From: JACCXE01 sp963718605
GTDB taxonomy: Bacteria > Actinomycetota > Acidimicrobiia > Acidimicrobiales > JACCXE01
Direction: 5' to 3'
Assembly: GCA_963718605.1 (NCBI GenBank)
Contig: OY970363.1
Location: forward strand, 248,001-312,000
Length of the DNA stretch: 64,000 bases
Below the pieces are notes generated by a model that was not told the origin of the DNA, did not search any database, and worked only from the letters and a program-made list of their open reading frames with translations. A program made the translations under genes and the position numbers. Shown here in pieces: positions 33,933-43,570 of the stretch (its first letter is position 1; the number at the start of each line of letters is the position of its first letter).

Positions 33933-35798
33933 CTAGACCGCAGCCCTGATGGCCTCAATGGTTGCCGGATCTTCGAGCGAGGACAAGTCCCCCAACTCGT
34001 CGCCGGTCACGACGCCCCGCACGGCGCGGCGCAGCACCTTCGCGTTGCGGGTCTTCGGCAGAGCGTCGGTGAACTTGATCACCGACGGGGCGAAGCTTTT
34101 GCCCAGGGCGTCGGCGACGAGCGCCTTGATTTCCACGCGCAACTCATCGGAGGGCCGCACGCCCGGCTTGAGCACGACGAAGCACCACAACGCCTCACCC
34201 TTGAGGTCATCGGGAACGCCCACTGCCGCCCCTTCGACGACGGACGGATGTTGCACGAGCACCGTCTCCACTTCGGCGGGGCCGAGCCGTTTGCCGGCCA
34301 CCTTGATCGTGTCGTCGCTGCGCCCGTGCAGGAACCAATCGCCCTCATCGTCGATCGAAGCCCAGTCGCCGTGCACCCACACGTCGGGCCAGCGGCTCCA
34401 ATAGGTGTCGAGGTAGCGCTGCGGGTCTTTGTATATGCCACGGGTCATACCGGGCCATGGCGCCGTGCATACCAATTCGCCCACTTCGCCGCGCAGTGGC
34501 TCGCCGTTGTCGTCGAACACGTCAACTGCGAGCCCCAAACACGGCCCGCCCAGGCTCATCGGTTTGATCGGGTGTACCGGGTGGGGCGACAGGAAGCACG
34601 CGCCGACTTCGGTGCCGCCGCTGATGTTGATGATCGGGCAACGGCCGCCGCCGACCACGTCGAAATACCAGAGCCACGGCAGTTCGTTCCAGGGCTCGCC
34701 GGTCGAGCCGAGCACGCGCAAGGAGGACAGATTGTGCTTGCGCACCGGCTCGTCGCCGTTGGGCATTTGCGCGCGGATCAACGTGGGGCTGATGCCGAGC
34801 ACCGTGACGCGGTGCGCTTCGAGGAAGGACCACAACCGATCGACCTCAGGCCAGTCGGGCGCGCCTTCGTACAGCGCGAGCGTGGCGCCGTTCGCGAGCG
34901 TGCCGACGACCTCCCACGGCCCCATGATCCAGCCCATGTCCGTGAACCAGAACAACGTGTCGTCAGCGCGCACGTCGAACTGAAACGCGACCTCTTCCGC
35001 GACCTTGGTGAGGAACCCGGCGTGGGTCGCGATGGTTCCCTTGGGGCGACCCGTGGTGCCCGACGTGTACGCGATGAACAGCGGGTGCTCAGAGTCGACC
35101 GCGACCGCGTCGAGGGGCGCCTCGGACGGTTCGGGCCAGTCACGTCCGACGCACAACACGGTGGTGACTGTCGGACAGGTGGCGACCGCCTCCTCGGCAA
35201 TCGAGATCATGTCGATCGCTTTGCCGCGCCGGTGGCCGACCTGCGCCGTGAGTAGCGCCTTGGCCTCGGCATCCTGCAGGCGGGTGGCCACCGCGGCGGC
35301 GCCGTAGCCCGAGAACAGGGGCAGGAAGATCGCCCCGACCGCCATCACACCGAGGAGCCCGGCCACGGTTTCGGGCAGCATCGGCATAAACACGCCAACC
35401 GTGTCGCCCTCACCGACGCCGGCCGAGCGCAGGCGCGCCGCGACACCGCTCGCCGCGGCGGTGAGCTCGCCGTAGGTCCACCTGCGCACCTCGCCGTCCT
35501 CGCCTTCCCACACGATCGCGGCCCGATCCTCAGGGTGGCCGAGCAGCGTGTCGACCGCGTTGAGTTTCCCGTTCGTGAACCAGGTGGCCCACGGGATTCC
35601 GTTGTCGACGTTCAACACCTCGGTGTACGGCTCACGGAACTTGATGCCGAGGTACTTGACGACCTCATCCCAGAACCATTGCGGCTCGGTCACCGACTTC
35701 TCGTGCAGCGCGGTGAAGTCAGGCGCGTGGACGTGCGCCATGAACCGCCCGACGTTTGTCGCCGTCACGTCGCCGGGGAACCAGACCGGGTCGGACAT
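33933..35798 (-). CDS. acetyl-/propionyl-CoA synthetase-like AMP-forming ligase
   Basis: 621 aa, similar to acetyl-CoA synthetases in length. The AMP-binding P-loop is FIAYTSGTTGRPKGTIATHAG. INISGGTEVGACFL (A5) and VWVHGDWASIDDEGDWFLHGRSDDTIKVAGKRLGPAEVE-type motifs A7/A8 are present, and the acylated lysine is in LPKTRNAKVLRRAVR. The ATG at 35798 opens with DPVWFPGDV; the longer open frame upstream is a shadow of the next gene. It activates a short-chain acid to its CoA ester. It lies 5 bases after the aminotransferase gene, probably in one operon. Confidence 0.9.
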   Translation of the reverse strand: MSDPVWFPGDVTATNVGRFMAHVHAPDFTALHEKSVTEPQWFWDEVVKYLGIKFREPYTEVLNVDNGIPWATWFTNGKLNAVDTLLGHPEDRAAIVWEGEDGEVRRWTYGELTAAASGVAARLRSAGVGEGDTVGVFMPMLPETVAGLLGVMAVGAIFLPLFSGYGAAAVATRLQDAEAKALLTAQVGHRRGKAIDMISIAEEAVATCPTVTTVLCVGRDWPEPSEAPLDAVAVDSEHPLFIAYTSGTTGRPKGTIATHAGFLTKVAEEVAFQFDVRADDTLFWFTDMGWIMGPWEVVGTLANGATLALYEGAPDWPEVDRLWSFLEAHRVTVLGISPTLIRAQMPNGDEPVRKHNLSSLRVLGSTGEPWNELPWLWYFDVVGGGRCPIINISGGTEVGACFLSPHPVHPIKPMSLGGPCLGLAVDVFDDNGEPLRGEVGELVCTAPWPGMTRGIYKDPQRYLDTYWSRWPDVWVHGDWASIDDEGDWFLHGRSDDTIKVAGKRLGPAEVETVLVQHPSVVEGAAVGVPDDLKGEALWCFVVLKPGVRPSDELRVEIKALVADALGKSFAPSVIKFTDALPKTRNAKVLRRAVRGVVTGDELGDLSSLEDPATIEAIRAAV

Positions 35799-35803
35799 CG
35801 GCG

Positions 35804-36889
35804 CTACCAGGTGATGACTTCGTCGAGCGCGGCCAACAACGCCGCCACGTTGCGCAGCCGGGCGGTATGGCCCATGCAGCCGATGCGCCACGCCTTGCCC
35901 GCCATCACGCCGACGCCGCCGCCAATCTCGATACCGAAACGCTCGAGCAGCGCGCGCCGGACAAACGCGTCGTCGACCCCGGCGGGCACCCATACCGTGG
36001 TCAGTTCCGGCAGGCGGTGGGTGACGGGAGCGACCAGTTCGAAGCCGCGCTTTTCGAGGCCGTCTTGCAGCGCCTTGCCCGCTTCGGCGTGGCGCTCCCA
36101 GGCGTTGCGCAACCCCTCGTCGAGAATGACGCCGAGCCCGGCGTGCAGCGCAAAGATCATCGAGATCGGCGCCGTGTGGTGATACCGGCGAGCACCGCCC
36201 GCGCCATCTGTATACGCGGCGATCTGGGACAGGTCGAGGTACCAACTCTGCGGCTTGTCAACAATGCGTTGACGGGCTGCGTCGGAATACGTGAGCGGCG
36301 CGAGGCCCGGCGGCACCCCGAGGCATTTCTGCGTGCCGGCGTAGGCAATGTCGACGTCCCACCCGTCGATGTCCAGTTCGATGCCCGCGATCGACGTGAC
36401 GCAGTCGACCAGCAGCAGCGCGCCGGCGGGCTTGCCCGCGCCGATCGGTGCGATGTCGTTGCGCACGCCGGTGGAGGTTTCAGCGTGTACCAACGCGATT
36501 ATCGCCGGGTTCGGGTGCGCGGCGAGCATCGCCGCAGGGTCAAGCGGCGTCCCCCACTCGGCGTCGACGCGCGTGACGACCGCGCCGCAACGCTGCGCCA
36601 CGTCGACCATCCGCTCGCCGAACAGGCCGTTCACTCCGATCACGACCTCGTCGCCCGGCTTCACCACGTTGACGAACGCCGCCTCCATCCCGGCCGACCC
36701 CGTCCCACTGATCGGCAGCGTGAGCGCGTTGTCGGTCTGGAACACGGACCGCAGGCGATCGCACGTCTCGTCGAGCACGACCAGGAACTCGGGGTCGAGA
36801 TGGCCGAGCATGGGACGACCCAACGCGGCCACCACTTCGGGATAGGGATTGCACGGTCCGGGGCCCATCAAGATGCGGTCGCTCAACAC
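35804..36889 (-). CDS. alanine-glyoxylate / serine-pyruvate-type aminotransferase (class V)
   Basis: 361 aa. MGPGPCNPYPEVVAALGRPMLGHLDPEF is the typical opening, with SGTGSAGMEAAFVNVV as the PLP phosphate-binding turn and LLLVDCVTSIAGIELD carrying the ring-contacting Asp. The Schiff-base lysine is in AYAGTQKCLGVPPGL. Such enzymes transaminate glyoxylate or hydroxypyruvate. I chose the GTG at 36889; a TTG follows it directly. It is divergent from the ABC importer and is followed by the acyl-CoA synthetase. Confidence 0.9.
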   Translation of the reverse strand: MLSDRILMGPGPCNPYPEVVAALGRPMLGHLDPEFLVVLDETCDRLRSVFQTDNALTLPISGTGSAGMEAAFVNVVKPGDEVVIGVNGLFGERMVDVAQRCGAVVTRVDAEWGTPLDPAAMLAAHPNPAIIALVHAETSTGVRNDIAPIGAGKPAGALLLVDCVTSIAGIELDIDGWDVDIAYAGTQKCLGVPPGLAPLTYSDAARQRIVDKPQSWYLDLSQIAAYTDGAGGARRYHHTAPISMIFALHAGLGVILDEGLRNAWERHAEAGKALQDGLEKRGFELVAPVTHRLPELTTVWVPAGVDDAFVRRALLERFGIEIGGGVGVMAGKAWRIGCMGHTARLRNVAALLAALDEVITW

Positions 36890-36982
36890 GGGGCCGATGC
36901 TAAGGGAAGAGGCGATAGCGTCACATCTGGCGAACTCGGAACTGGGCGAGGTCGCCGCGTCAAAACCTTGTCTGGGGGGACA

Positions 36983-38757
36983 ATGAATCGTCGAGCATCG
37001 CTGGTGAAGCGGTATGGCCCGCTCATTGCTGTCGTCGCCGCGCAGATCCTCATCATCGCGACGGTGCCGTCGACCGCACACAACGACGTCGGAGTTGCCG
37101 CGACCAATCTCGGCTCGAACGGCGTCGCAAGCGGATCGTCGGACCTGGGCGGCGGCACCGATACCGGAGGCCTCGAGGGCGGCGGGGGCGCGACTGTGCC
37201 CGACGGCTCGACCGTTGCCGGCGGCGGTGGCACCGTGGGCGGCGGCCCCGGCGGCACCGGGCCAAAGGCGTCGGCGGGCGACACCAGCCACTGCGTCAAC
37301 AACCGACAGTTCGACCCCGCCATCGCCTACTGGGCGCCGCCCTGCACGCCCGGGACCGTCGGCGCCACCAACGTCAACAACGGCGGCGCGACCTACCGCG
37401 GTGTCACCAAAGACACGATCACGATCGTCGACTACCTCACCAACTACGGCGCCGAAGTAAACGCGATTCTCCAGGCGCAGGGAACCCTCGAGACGTATGA
37501 GCAGGGCGTCGTGCTGGACAAGGCCTTCGAGAACTTCATCAACTCGAAGTACGTCCTGTACGGACGCAAGGTGAAGATCATCCCGTACCAAGGCAAGTGC
37601 CAGAGCGTGCCGCCCGACAAGAAGTGCCTCATCCCCGAGATGGACAACATCGTGGCGAGCTACCACCCGTTCATCGTGATGTGGAACACGACGCTGTGCT
37701 CTGAGTGCTACGCCGAACTCGCTCACAACAAGACGATCGCGGTCGGCGGCATCGGATTCAGCGACGAGTTCGCGAACGCGAACGAGCCCTACTACTACAG
37801 CGCGGGGAAAGCTCGACGAAGATTCAGCGCGCCTTCGCGGAGTTCTGGTGCAAGCAAATGTCGAGCAAGTCCAACCCCGCTCGCAAGGTGAAGTTCGCGG
37901 CGCACAACAACCCGGCCCAGGATTTCAACGGCAAGCCCCGCGTGCTCGGCGTGATCAGTACGAACGACCCCGACAACGAGAACACCGTCAAGAAGGTGCT
38001 CTACAAAGAGCTCGACAAGTGCGGCGACACCGATCACTCGCATCAGTACTTCTACGACCAAGACATCAATACCGCGGCGACCCAGACCCAAGCCGGCATC
38101 GCGGCGATGGACACGCCGTCGAACCCGGCAACCGCGGTGCTCTGCCTGTGCGACTCGGTCGCGCCGCAGTTCCTTTTCCAGGGCGAGCAAAACAACAATT
38201 ACTGGCCAGAAAACGTGTTGGCCGATGTGCAGGGCATGGGCAACGACAACGCCGCGCAGACCTATGACGGCTCGCTCGCCTGTCCCCGCAACGTCAACGG
38301 CTGCAGTTTCGACAGCGCTATCGGGCTAATCGACAGCGAGCCGGACAGGCCGCCCAACCAGCTCGCGGGCCCCAAGATCTACAAGCTCGGCGGCGGCCAA
38401 GGCGACCCGCCGACCACGCCGTACAACACCACGAGTCTGGCGAAGATTTGGATCATGATCGCCAACCTCATCGAGAACACCGGACCCAACCTCACGCCGG
38501 CGAACATGCAGGCGCAGGCGCCGGCAATGGGGTCCGTCGGTGGTGGCGCCACGGGGCTACCGCTGTTGGCGTTCTCCAACCACAACTGGAACTGGACCCA
38601 GGACGCGCGCATCGTCTACTGGAACGCTCACAAGACGTCGCCGTACAACAACGTCGCCGGTTCCTACGTGAACGTCGACAACACCCGCTACACGGTTGGT
38701 CAGTACCCCACGTTGCCAAACGGTCCGGCGGCACCACCCGTCGACCAACGCAAGTAG
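36983..38757 (+). CDS. ABC importer substrate-binding protein (branched-chain amino-acid type), frameshifted
   Basis: An N-terminal signal/anchor helix (about 11-29) is followed by a Gly/Ser/Thr-rich linker (45-95). The periplasmic binding domain begins at about 130 (GVTKDTITIVDYLTNYGAEVN). The frame breaks at about 37804-37812 within a GGGGAAA run. One missing G restores AGESSTKIQRAFAEFW, and the protein continues (PRVLGVISTNDPDNENTVKK) to NGPAAPPVDQRK. The total is about 590 aa, long for the family. It is followed at 6 bases by the permease fusion. A homopolymer site makes a sequencing error likely. Confidence 0.82.
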
Positions 38758-38763
38758 GCGGCC

Positions 38764-40992
38764 GTGGACACTTTGCGCCCACGCGTGGCGGCGCTACGCA
38801 ACGCGGTGAACGGCGACAACTCGGTTGCTCGCGTCGGCCGGCAAGTCGCCGCGGTTGTCATATTCCTGTTCGTCACGCAGCTGTACTTTCACCTTGCCCT
38901 GATCTACCTGATCCAGGGCATCGTGCTCGGTTCGCTGTACGGGATCCTCGGCGTCGCGCTGATCCTCATTTACCGCACGAACCGCATCATCAACTTTGCG
39001 GCCGCGGCGATCGGTGCCGTGCCGGCGATCTTTGCGTTGCTGTTGGACGTGCAGGGCAAGCTGCCGTATCCCGTTTGTCTTTTGATTGTGGTGGTCGGCG
39101 CCCCGCTGTGCGGCGCGCTCGTCGACCGGTTCGTCATGCGTCGTTTCTCCAAGTCGCCGCGCTTGATTGTCACCGTCGTCACCCTGGGCGTGGCGCAAGG
39201 CCTCGCCGCCATCGGCTTCTTCATCCCGATTTGGCTGGGCGAGAAGGCGGGCCAGATCCCCTACGTGCCGACGCCGTGGGAGAACCTGAAGATCACCGAC
39301 GCACACGGCAAGCCGCTGCTGACCGGCAACGAGGTAGCGGCGGTGGTTACCGTCGTGTTGTTGGCGGCGGGGCTGGCGGCGTTCCTGCGCTACACGCGTA
39401 TCGGCATCGCCCTCCGCGCGTCGGCGGAGAACGCCGATCGAGCGTCGCTGCTCGGCATCCCCGTCAAGCGCGTGGCCATGGTCTCGTGGATGATCGCGGG
39501 ACTCTTCGGCGGCCTCGCGATCTTCGTGCAGGCTCCCCTGATCGGTGTGCCGAACAACGCCACGCTCGGATTCGACTCGCTCCTGTACGGGCTCGCGGCG
39601 GCGATGGTCGCCCGCATGGAGCGCATCGGCGTCGCGTTGCTCGCGGGGATGGGCGTGGGCATCATTGTGTTCGGTTCGATCACCAAGGAGGGCGACAACA
39701 ACCTCGCCTCCGCATTGATGCTCGTGCTGATCTTGTTGGCGCTGGTACTCCAACGCGGCGCCATGTCGCGGGCTTACGACACCGGCGTGTCGACGTGGCA
39801 AGCGGTCAAGCACTTCCGTCCGATCCCAACTGAGCTACGCCACGTGCGCGAAGTGGTGATCGCACGCAGCGTGCTCTACGGCCTCACCGGTCTGATCGCC
39901 ATCGGCGCACCCTTCGTGTTGCGCAAGCCGGATCTGCCACAGCTCATCGTGTTGCCCATCTTCGGCATCGTGGCGGTGTCTCTGGTGGTGCTGACGGGGT
40001 GGGCAGGCCAGATCAGCCTCGGGCAGTTCGGCCTGGTCGGCATCGGTGCCGGTGCCGCGGGTGGGTTGATCGCGAACCACAACATCGACTTCTTCGCGGC
40101 GATGGCGATCGGCATCGCGACGGGTGTTCTCGCGGCCATCATCATCGGCCTGCCCGCCGTGCGCATCCAAGGCCTGTACCTCGCAGTGACCACGCTCGCG
40201 TTCGGGTTCGCGGTGCAGAAATACGTGCTGAACCGGCACTACTGGCTGGGCGAGCATCTGTTGCCGAACGGGCTGTCGGCGCACCTCGAGCGGCCGCTGC
40301 TGTATGACCGTTTCAACCTCGACAACGACCGCACGTTTTATTTCGTGTGCGTGTTCTTCCTCGCGGCATCCGTGCTCGGCGCCAACGCGTTCCGGCGCAA
40401 CCGCAGCGGACGCGTGGTGATCGCCGCACGCGACAACCAGCGCGGCGCTCCTGCCTACGGCATCAACATCGTGCGCACCCGGCTCGCCGCGTTCGCCGTG
40501 TCGGGTGGCATCGCGGGAATGGCCGGCGTCCTGCTCGCCTACGCCCAGCACAACGTGATCCCGGGCACCTACGACGTGTACGGCAGCGTGCTGATCTTCC
40601 TCGCCGTTGTTATCGGTGGCCTCACGTCGATCCCCGCCGCCGTCAGCGGCGCGATCATCACCGAAGCGTTCGTGTTGTTCGGGCCGCGCCTGAACCCGCT
40701 GCTCGGTCCGAGCATCACCGCGATTCTGCCGTTGCTGCTCACCGGCCCCTTGCTCGTGGTCAACCTCTACTTCTACCCGGGCGGTTCGGCCGAAAGCTTC
40801 TTCGGCTACCGGGACCGCTTCCTGCGATGGGTGGCGAACAAGCACGACATCCTCGTGCCGTCGCTGGTGGCCGATCGTCGCGAGGCGGACGAGTCCGACG
40901 ACCACGCCGACGATGACGTGATCCTGCGCGCCGAGCAGCACGTCGAGTCGGTTGACACGTTCGACGTGCATGAGACAGTGAGCCGTCCTTGA
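38764..40992 (+). CDS. LivH-LivM fused branched-chain amino-acid-type ABC permease
   Basis: 742 aa with about 16-18 transmembrane segments. The first half is LivH-like (LIQGIVLGSLYGILGVALILIYR, IALRASAENADRASLLGIPV, ASAEN being the EAA-like loop). The second half is LivM-like (VLTGWAGQISLGQFGLVGIGA, VAARDN region VVIAARDNQRGAPAYGINIV, FAVSGGIAGMAGVLLAY). These are normally two proteins. A charged cytosolic tail of about 50 residues follows. It is the translocation channel of the importer, coupled to the ATPase gene by a TTGA overlap. Confidence 0.92.
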   Translation: MDTLRPRVAALRNAVNGDNSVARVGRQVAAVVIFLFVTQLYFHLALIYLIQGIVLGSLYGILGVALILIYRTNRIINFAAAAIGAVPAIFALLLDVQGKLPYPVCLLIVVVGAPLCGALVDRFVMRRFSKSPRLIVTVVTLGVAQGLAAIGFFIPIWLGEKAGQIPYVPTPWENLKITDAHGKPLLTGNEVAAVVTVVLLAAGLAAFLRYTRIGIALRASAENADRASLLGIPVKRVAMVSWMIAGLFGGLAIFVQAPLIGVPNNATLGFDSLLYGLAAAMVARMERIGVALLAGMGVGIIVFGSITKEGDNNLASALMLVLILLALVLQRGAMSRAYDTGVSTWQAVKHFRPIPTELRHVREVVIARSVLYGLTGLIAIGAPFVLRKPDLPQLIVLPIFGIVAVSLVVLTGWAGQISLGQFGLVGIGAGAAGGLIANHNIDFFAAMAIGIATGVLAAIIIGLPAVRIQGLYLAVTTLAFGFAVQKYVLNRHYWLGEHLLPNGLSAHLERPLLYDRFNLDNDRTFYFVCVFFLAASVLGANAFRRNRSGRVVIAARDNQRGAPAYGINIVRTRLAAFAVSGGIAGMAGVLLAYAQHNVIPGTYDVYGSVLIFLAVVIGGLTSIPAAVSGAIITEAFVLFGPRLNPLLGPSITAILPLLLTGPLLVVNLYFYPGGSAESFFGYRDRFLRWVANKHDILVPSLVADRREADESDDHADDDVILRAEQHVESVDTFDVHETVSRP

Positions 40993-42593
40993 CGCCGTTG
41001 CTCAGCTGTAAAGGCATCAATGTCGCCTACGACAAAGTCAAGGTGTTGTTCGGTGTCGACCTGGACGTCGAACAAGGCGAGATCGTGGCGCTGCTCGGCA
41101 CGAACGGCGCCGGGAAGTCCACGCTGCTCAAGGCGATCTCGGGCCTAGTCGAAACCGCCGGCGGCACGGTGACCTTCGACGGCGAAGACATCACCAACAT
41201 CGACCCGGTCGACGCGGCCAAGCGCGGCATCGTGCAGGTGCCGGGAGGCAAGGCCGTCTTCCCCACGCTTACGGTCGCCGAACACTTCAAAGCGGGCACA
41301 TGGCTCTATGCCAAGGAAGACCAAAACGAGGTGGCGGCGCGCATCAACGAGGTGCTCGACGAGTTCCCGCGATTGCGGGAACGGTGGGACCAACTCGCCG
41401 GGAACCTGTCTGGTGGCGAGCAACAGCAGCTCGCCGTAGGCATGGCGTTCGTGGCAAAGCCGAGGCTGCTGATAATCGACGAACTCTCACTCGGGCTCGC
41501 GCCGACGATCGTCGAGCAGCTGCTCAAGCTCGTGCGCGCCATCCACGAACAGGGCTGCACGATCATCCTCGTCGAGCAGTCGATCAACGTCGCGCTGACG
41601 CTGGCCGAGCGGGCCTTCTTCATGGAGAAGGGCGAGGTGCGCTTCTCGGGCCCCACCGCCGAATTGCTCGAACGAGGCGACATCCTCCGCTCCGTCTTTC
41701 TCGAAGGCACCGGCAAAACCAACGGTGCCGCCTCCAAAAAGGCTGCCGCCGCGGCGAAGCGGCGCACGCGGGCCGCCGCGCTTGCCGAGAACCAAGTGCC
41801 CGTCCTGGAGGTGTTGGATCTTCGCCGGCGATTCGGCGGCATCACCGCCGTCGACAACGTGAGTTTCTCGCTCATGCCCAACCAGATTCTCGGTCTGATC
41901 GGCCCCAACGGCGCCGGGAAGACGACGATCTTCGACCTCATCTCGGGGCTGTTGCCCCTCGATGGCGGCCGCATCTTTCTCAACGGTCGCGACGTGACCG
42001 ACTGGGCCCCCGACCGCCGCGCGATGGCCGGCATGGGGCGCTCGTTCCAGGACGCGCGGATTTTTCCTTCGCTGACGGTGGCGGAAAACATCGCCATCGG
42101 ATTGGAGCGCCACCTCGAAGTACGCGACCACTTCGCGTCGTTGCTGAACCTGCCCGCCGTGCAGGAAGTCGAAGACGACGTGGCGTACACGGTGGATGAC
42201 CTGATCGAGTTGATGAACCTGCAGGCCTACCGCGACAAGTTCGTGGCCGAGCTCTCCACGGGTTCGCGGCGCATTGTCGACCTGGCGATGGCCATCGCGC
42301 ACGACCCCACGGTCTTGTTGCTCGACGAGCCGTCCTCGGGCATCGCCCAGCGCGAAACCGAGGCGCTCGGCCCGCTCCTCAAACGGATCCAGCAAGAGAC
42401 CAACTGCGCCATGCTCATCATCGAACACGACATGCCGCTGATCACGTCCGTGTCGGACCAGATGATCGCGCTCGAACTCGGCGCCGTCGTCGTGCAGGAC
42501 ACGCCCGACAAGGTGATCGCAGACCCACAGGTGATTGCGTCCTACCTCGGCGGCGACGTCACCGCGATCAATCGTTCGGGCGCGCGCACGTGA
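40989..42593 (+). CDS. LivF-LivG fused ABC ATPase (two ATP-binding domains)
   Basis: 534 aa holding two ABC domains. Domain 1 (LivF-like) has Walker A GTNGAGKST, signature LSGGEQQQLAVGMAF and Walker B LLIIDELSLGL, with the unusual DEL in place of DEP. A Lys/Ala-rich linker (about 245-260) joins it to domain 2 (LivG-like), with Walker A GPNGAGKTT, a diverged signature LSTGSRRIVDLAMAI and Walker B VLLLDEPSSGI. Both are complete enough to bind ATP. The TTG start overlaps the permease stop. The next gene overlaps its end by 4 nt. Confidence 0.93.
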   Translation: MTPLLSCKGINVAYDKVKVLFGVDLDVEQGEIVALLGTNGAGKSTLLKAISGLVETAGGTVTFDGEDITNIDPVDAAKRGIVQVPGGKAVFPTLTVAEHFKAGTWLYAKEDQNEVAARINEVLDEFPRLRERWDQLAGNLSGGEQQQLAVGMAFVAKPRLLIIDELSLGLAPTIVEQLLKLVRAIHEQGCTIILVEQSINVALTLAERAFFMEKGEVRFSGPTAELLERGDILRSVFLEGTGKTNGAASKKAAAAAKRRTRAAALAENQVPVLEVLDLRRRFGGITAVDNVSFSLMPNQILGLIGPNGAGKTTIFDLISGLLPLDGGRIFLNGRDVTDWAPDRRAMAGMGRSFQDARIFPSLTVAENIAIGLERHLEVRDHFASLLNLPAVQEVEDDVAYTVDDLIELMNLQAYRDKFVAELSTGSRRIVDLAMAIAHDPTVLLLDEPSSGIAQRETEALGPLLKRIQQETNCAMLIIEHDMPLITSVSDQMIALELGAVVVQDTPDKVIADPQVIASYLGGDVTAINRSGART

Positions 42594-43561
42594 GACGGGC
42601 GCGAGCCGGCCTCGCCGTTGTCGCGCTCGGCGTCGCACAGTTGCTGCTCGCCGCGAGTGGGCGCGCCGACACGCCTACCAAAGTCGGTTGGTGGAACCAG
42701 GCGCAGCAGACCCCGGCGGCCGCCCCGACCATTCCCGCTCCGCCTACTTCAGCCGAAGGCGGCATCACCGTGATCAATGCGCCGACCGGGCCCGTCGCCT
42801 GGGGCGCCGTGTATTACAAGGTCGGCGACGTCTCCACCGCCGTGCTCACCCTCGCGTCAGCCACGCCGATCGCGGTACCGAACGGCGCCGGGTTGCTTGG
42901 CTGCCTCGTGGACACACCGGGCTGGCATGCGGGGGGAAACCAACGCTGGGACAGCAAGCCCGTGGTCGACCCGTTGTGCACACCGGGCGTGCTCGACACC
43001 GCGGGCACCACCGTCACGTTCAAGCTGTCGGGCGCCTTCCGCGACGCCGACGGCGCGATCGACATCGCCGTCATCCCCACTGGCCAGTTGCCGTTCGAAG
43101 TGAACTTCGACCCGCCGGGTGCCGCCTCGCTGCGGACAACCCCAGCCCCGCCCGGGGCGGGCGACGCGGACGCTGCACCGGCGGACGTCGTGGACTTCGC
43201 ACCGGGCGATGTCGTCGACGGCACCACGCTGTTTCCAGATCCCGCCACCTTCGCGTTCGCCACGCCGCCCACACCTGCGGCGCCGAATCCGATCGTCTCG
43301 CTCGGCGGCCGGCCCACCGCGCCGCCGATCGCGACGACCACCGATCATCCAAGGTCCGAGCGCGTCGCCGTCGTGCTTATCCTCGCCGGCCTCCTCTTCT
43401 CACTGTGGCGATTGGCGGGCCAGACCGTGCGGGCGCCGCGCCTGCTCGGGTCCCTTGGTAACGAGGCCGCCCTCGCCGCGTCGAGCCCCTCCGAGGCCGC
43501 GCCGGCAGGAATTGGGCGCTTCGCGCGAACGCGAACCGAACGGCCTCGGCGCCTGCTCTAA
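42590..43561 (+). CDS. exported protein with C-terminal membrane anchor, ABC-importer operon
   Basis: 323 aa. It has a signal peptide at 1-26 (cleavage after SGRADT-like region). A Pro/Ala-rich stretch precedes a beta-rich extracellular domain (about 55-165) with two cysteines (LLGCLVD, DPLCTPG) that could form a disulfide. A Pro/Asp-rich linker follows, then one transmembrane helix at about 266-284 (VAVVLILAGLLFSLWRLAG). No family was recognised. The GTG overlaps the ATPase gene stop, tying it to the importer. It could assist substrate capture at the cell surface. Confidence 0.65.
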   Translation: MRRARAGLAVVALGVAQLLLAASGRADTPTKVGWWNQAQQTPAAAPTIPAPPTSAEGGITVINAPTGPVAWGAVYYKVGDVSTAVLTLASATPIAVPNGAGLLGCLVDTPGWHAGGNQRWDSKPVVDPLCTPGVLDTAGTTVTFKLSGAFRDADGAIDIAVIPTGQLPFEVNFDPPGAASLRTTPAPPGAGDADAAPADVVDFAPGDVVDGTTLFPDPATFAFATPPTPAAPNPIVSLGGRPTAPPIATTTDHPRSERVAVVLILAGLLFSLWRLAGQTVRAPRLLGSLGNEAALAASSPSEAAPAGIGRFARTRTERPRRLL

Positions 43562-43570
43562 TGCGCAGCC

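Noticed and set aside
39835..40971. Long minus-strand frame within the permease gene
   Set aside because: It is antisense to a clear multi-helix permease; His/Arg/Glu-rich composition is a codon-bias shadow.
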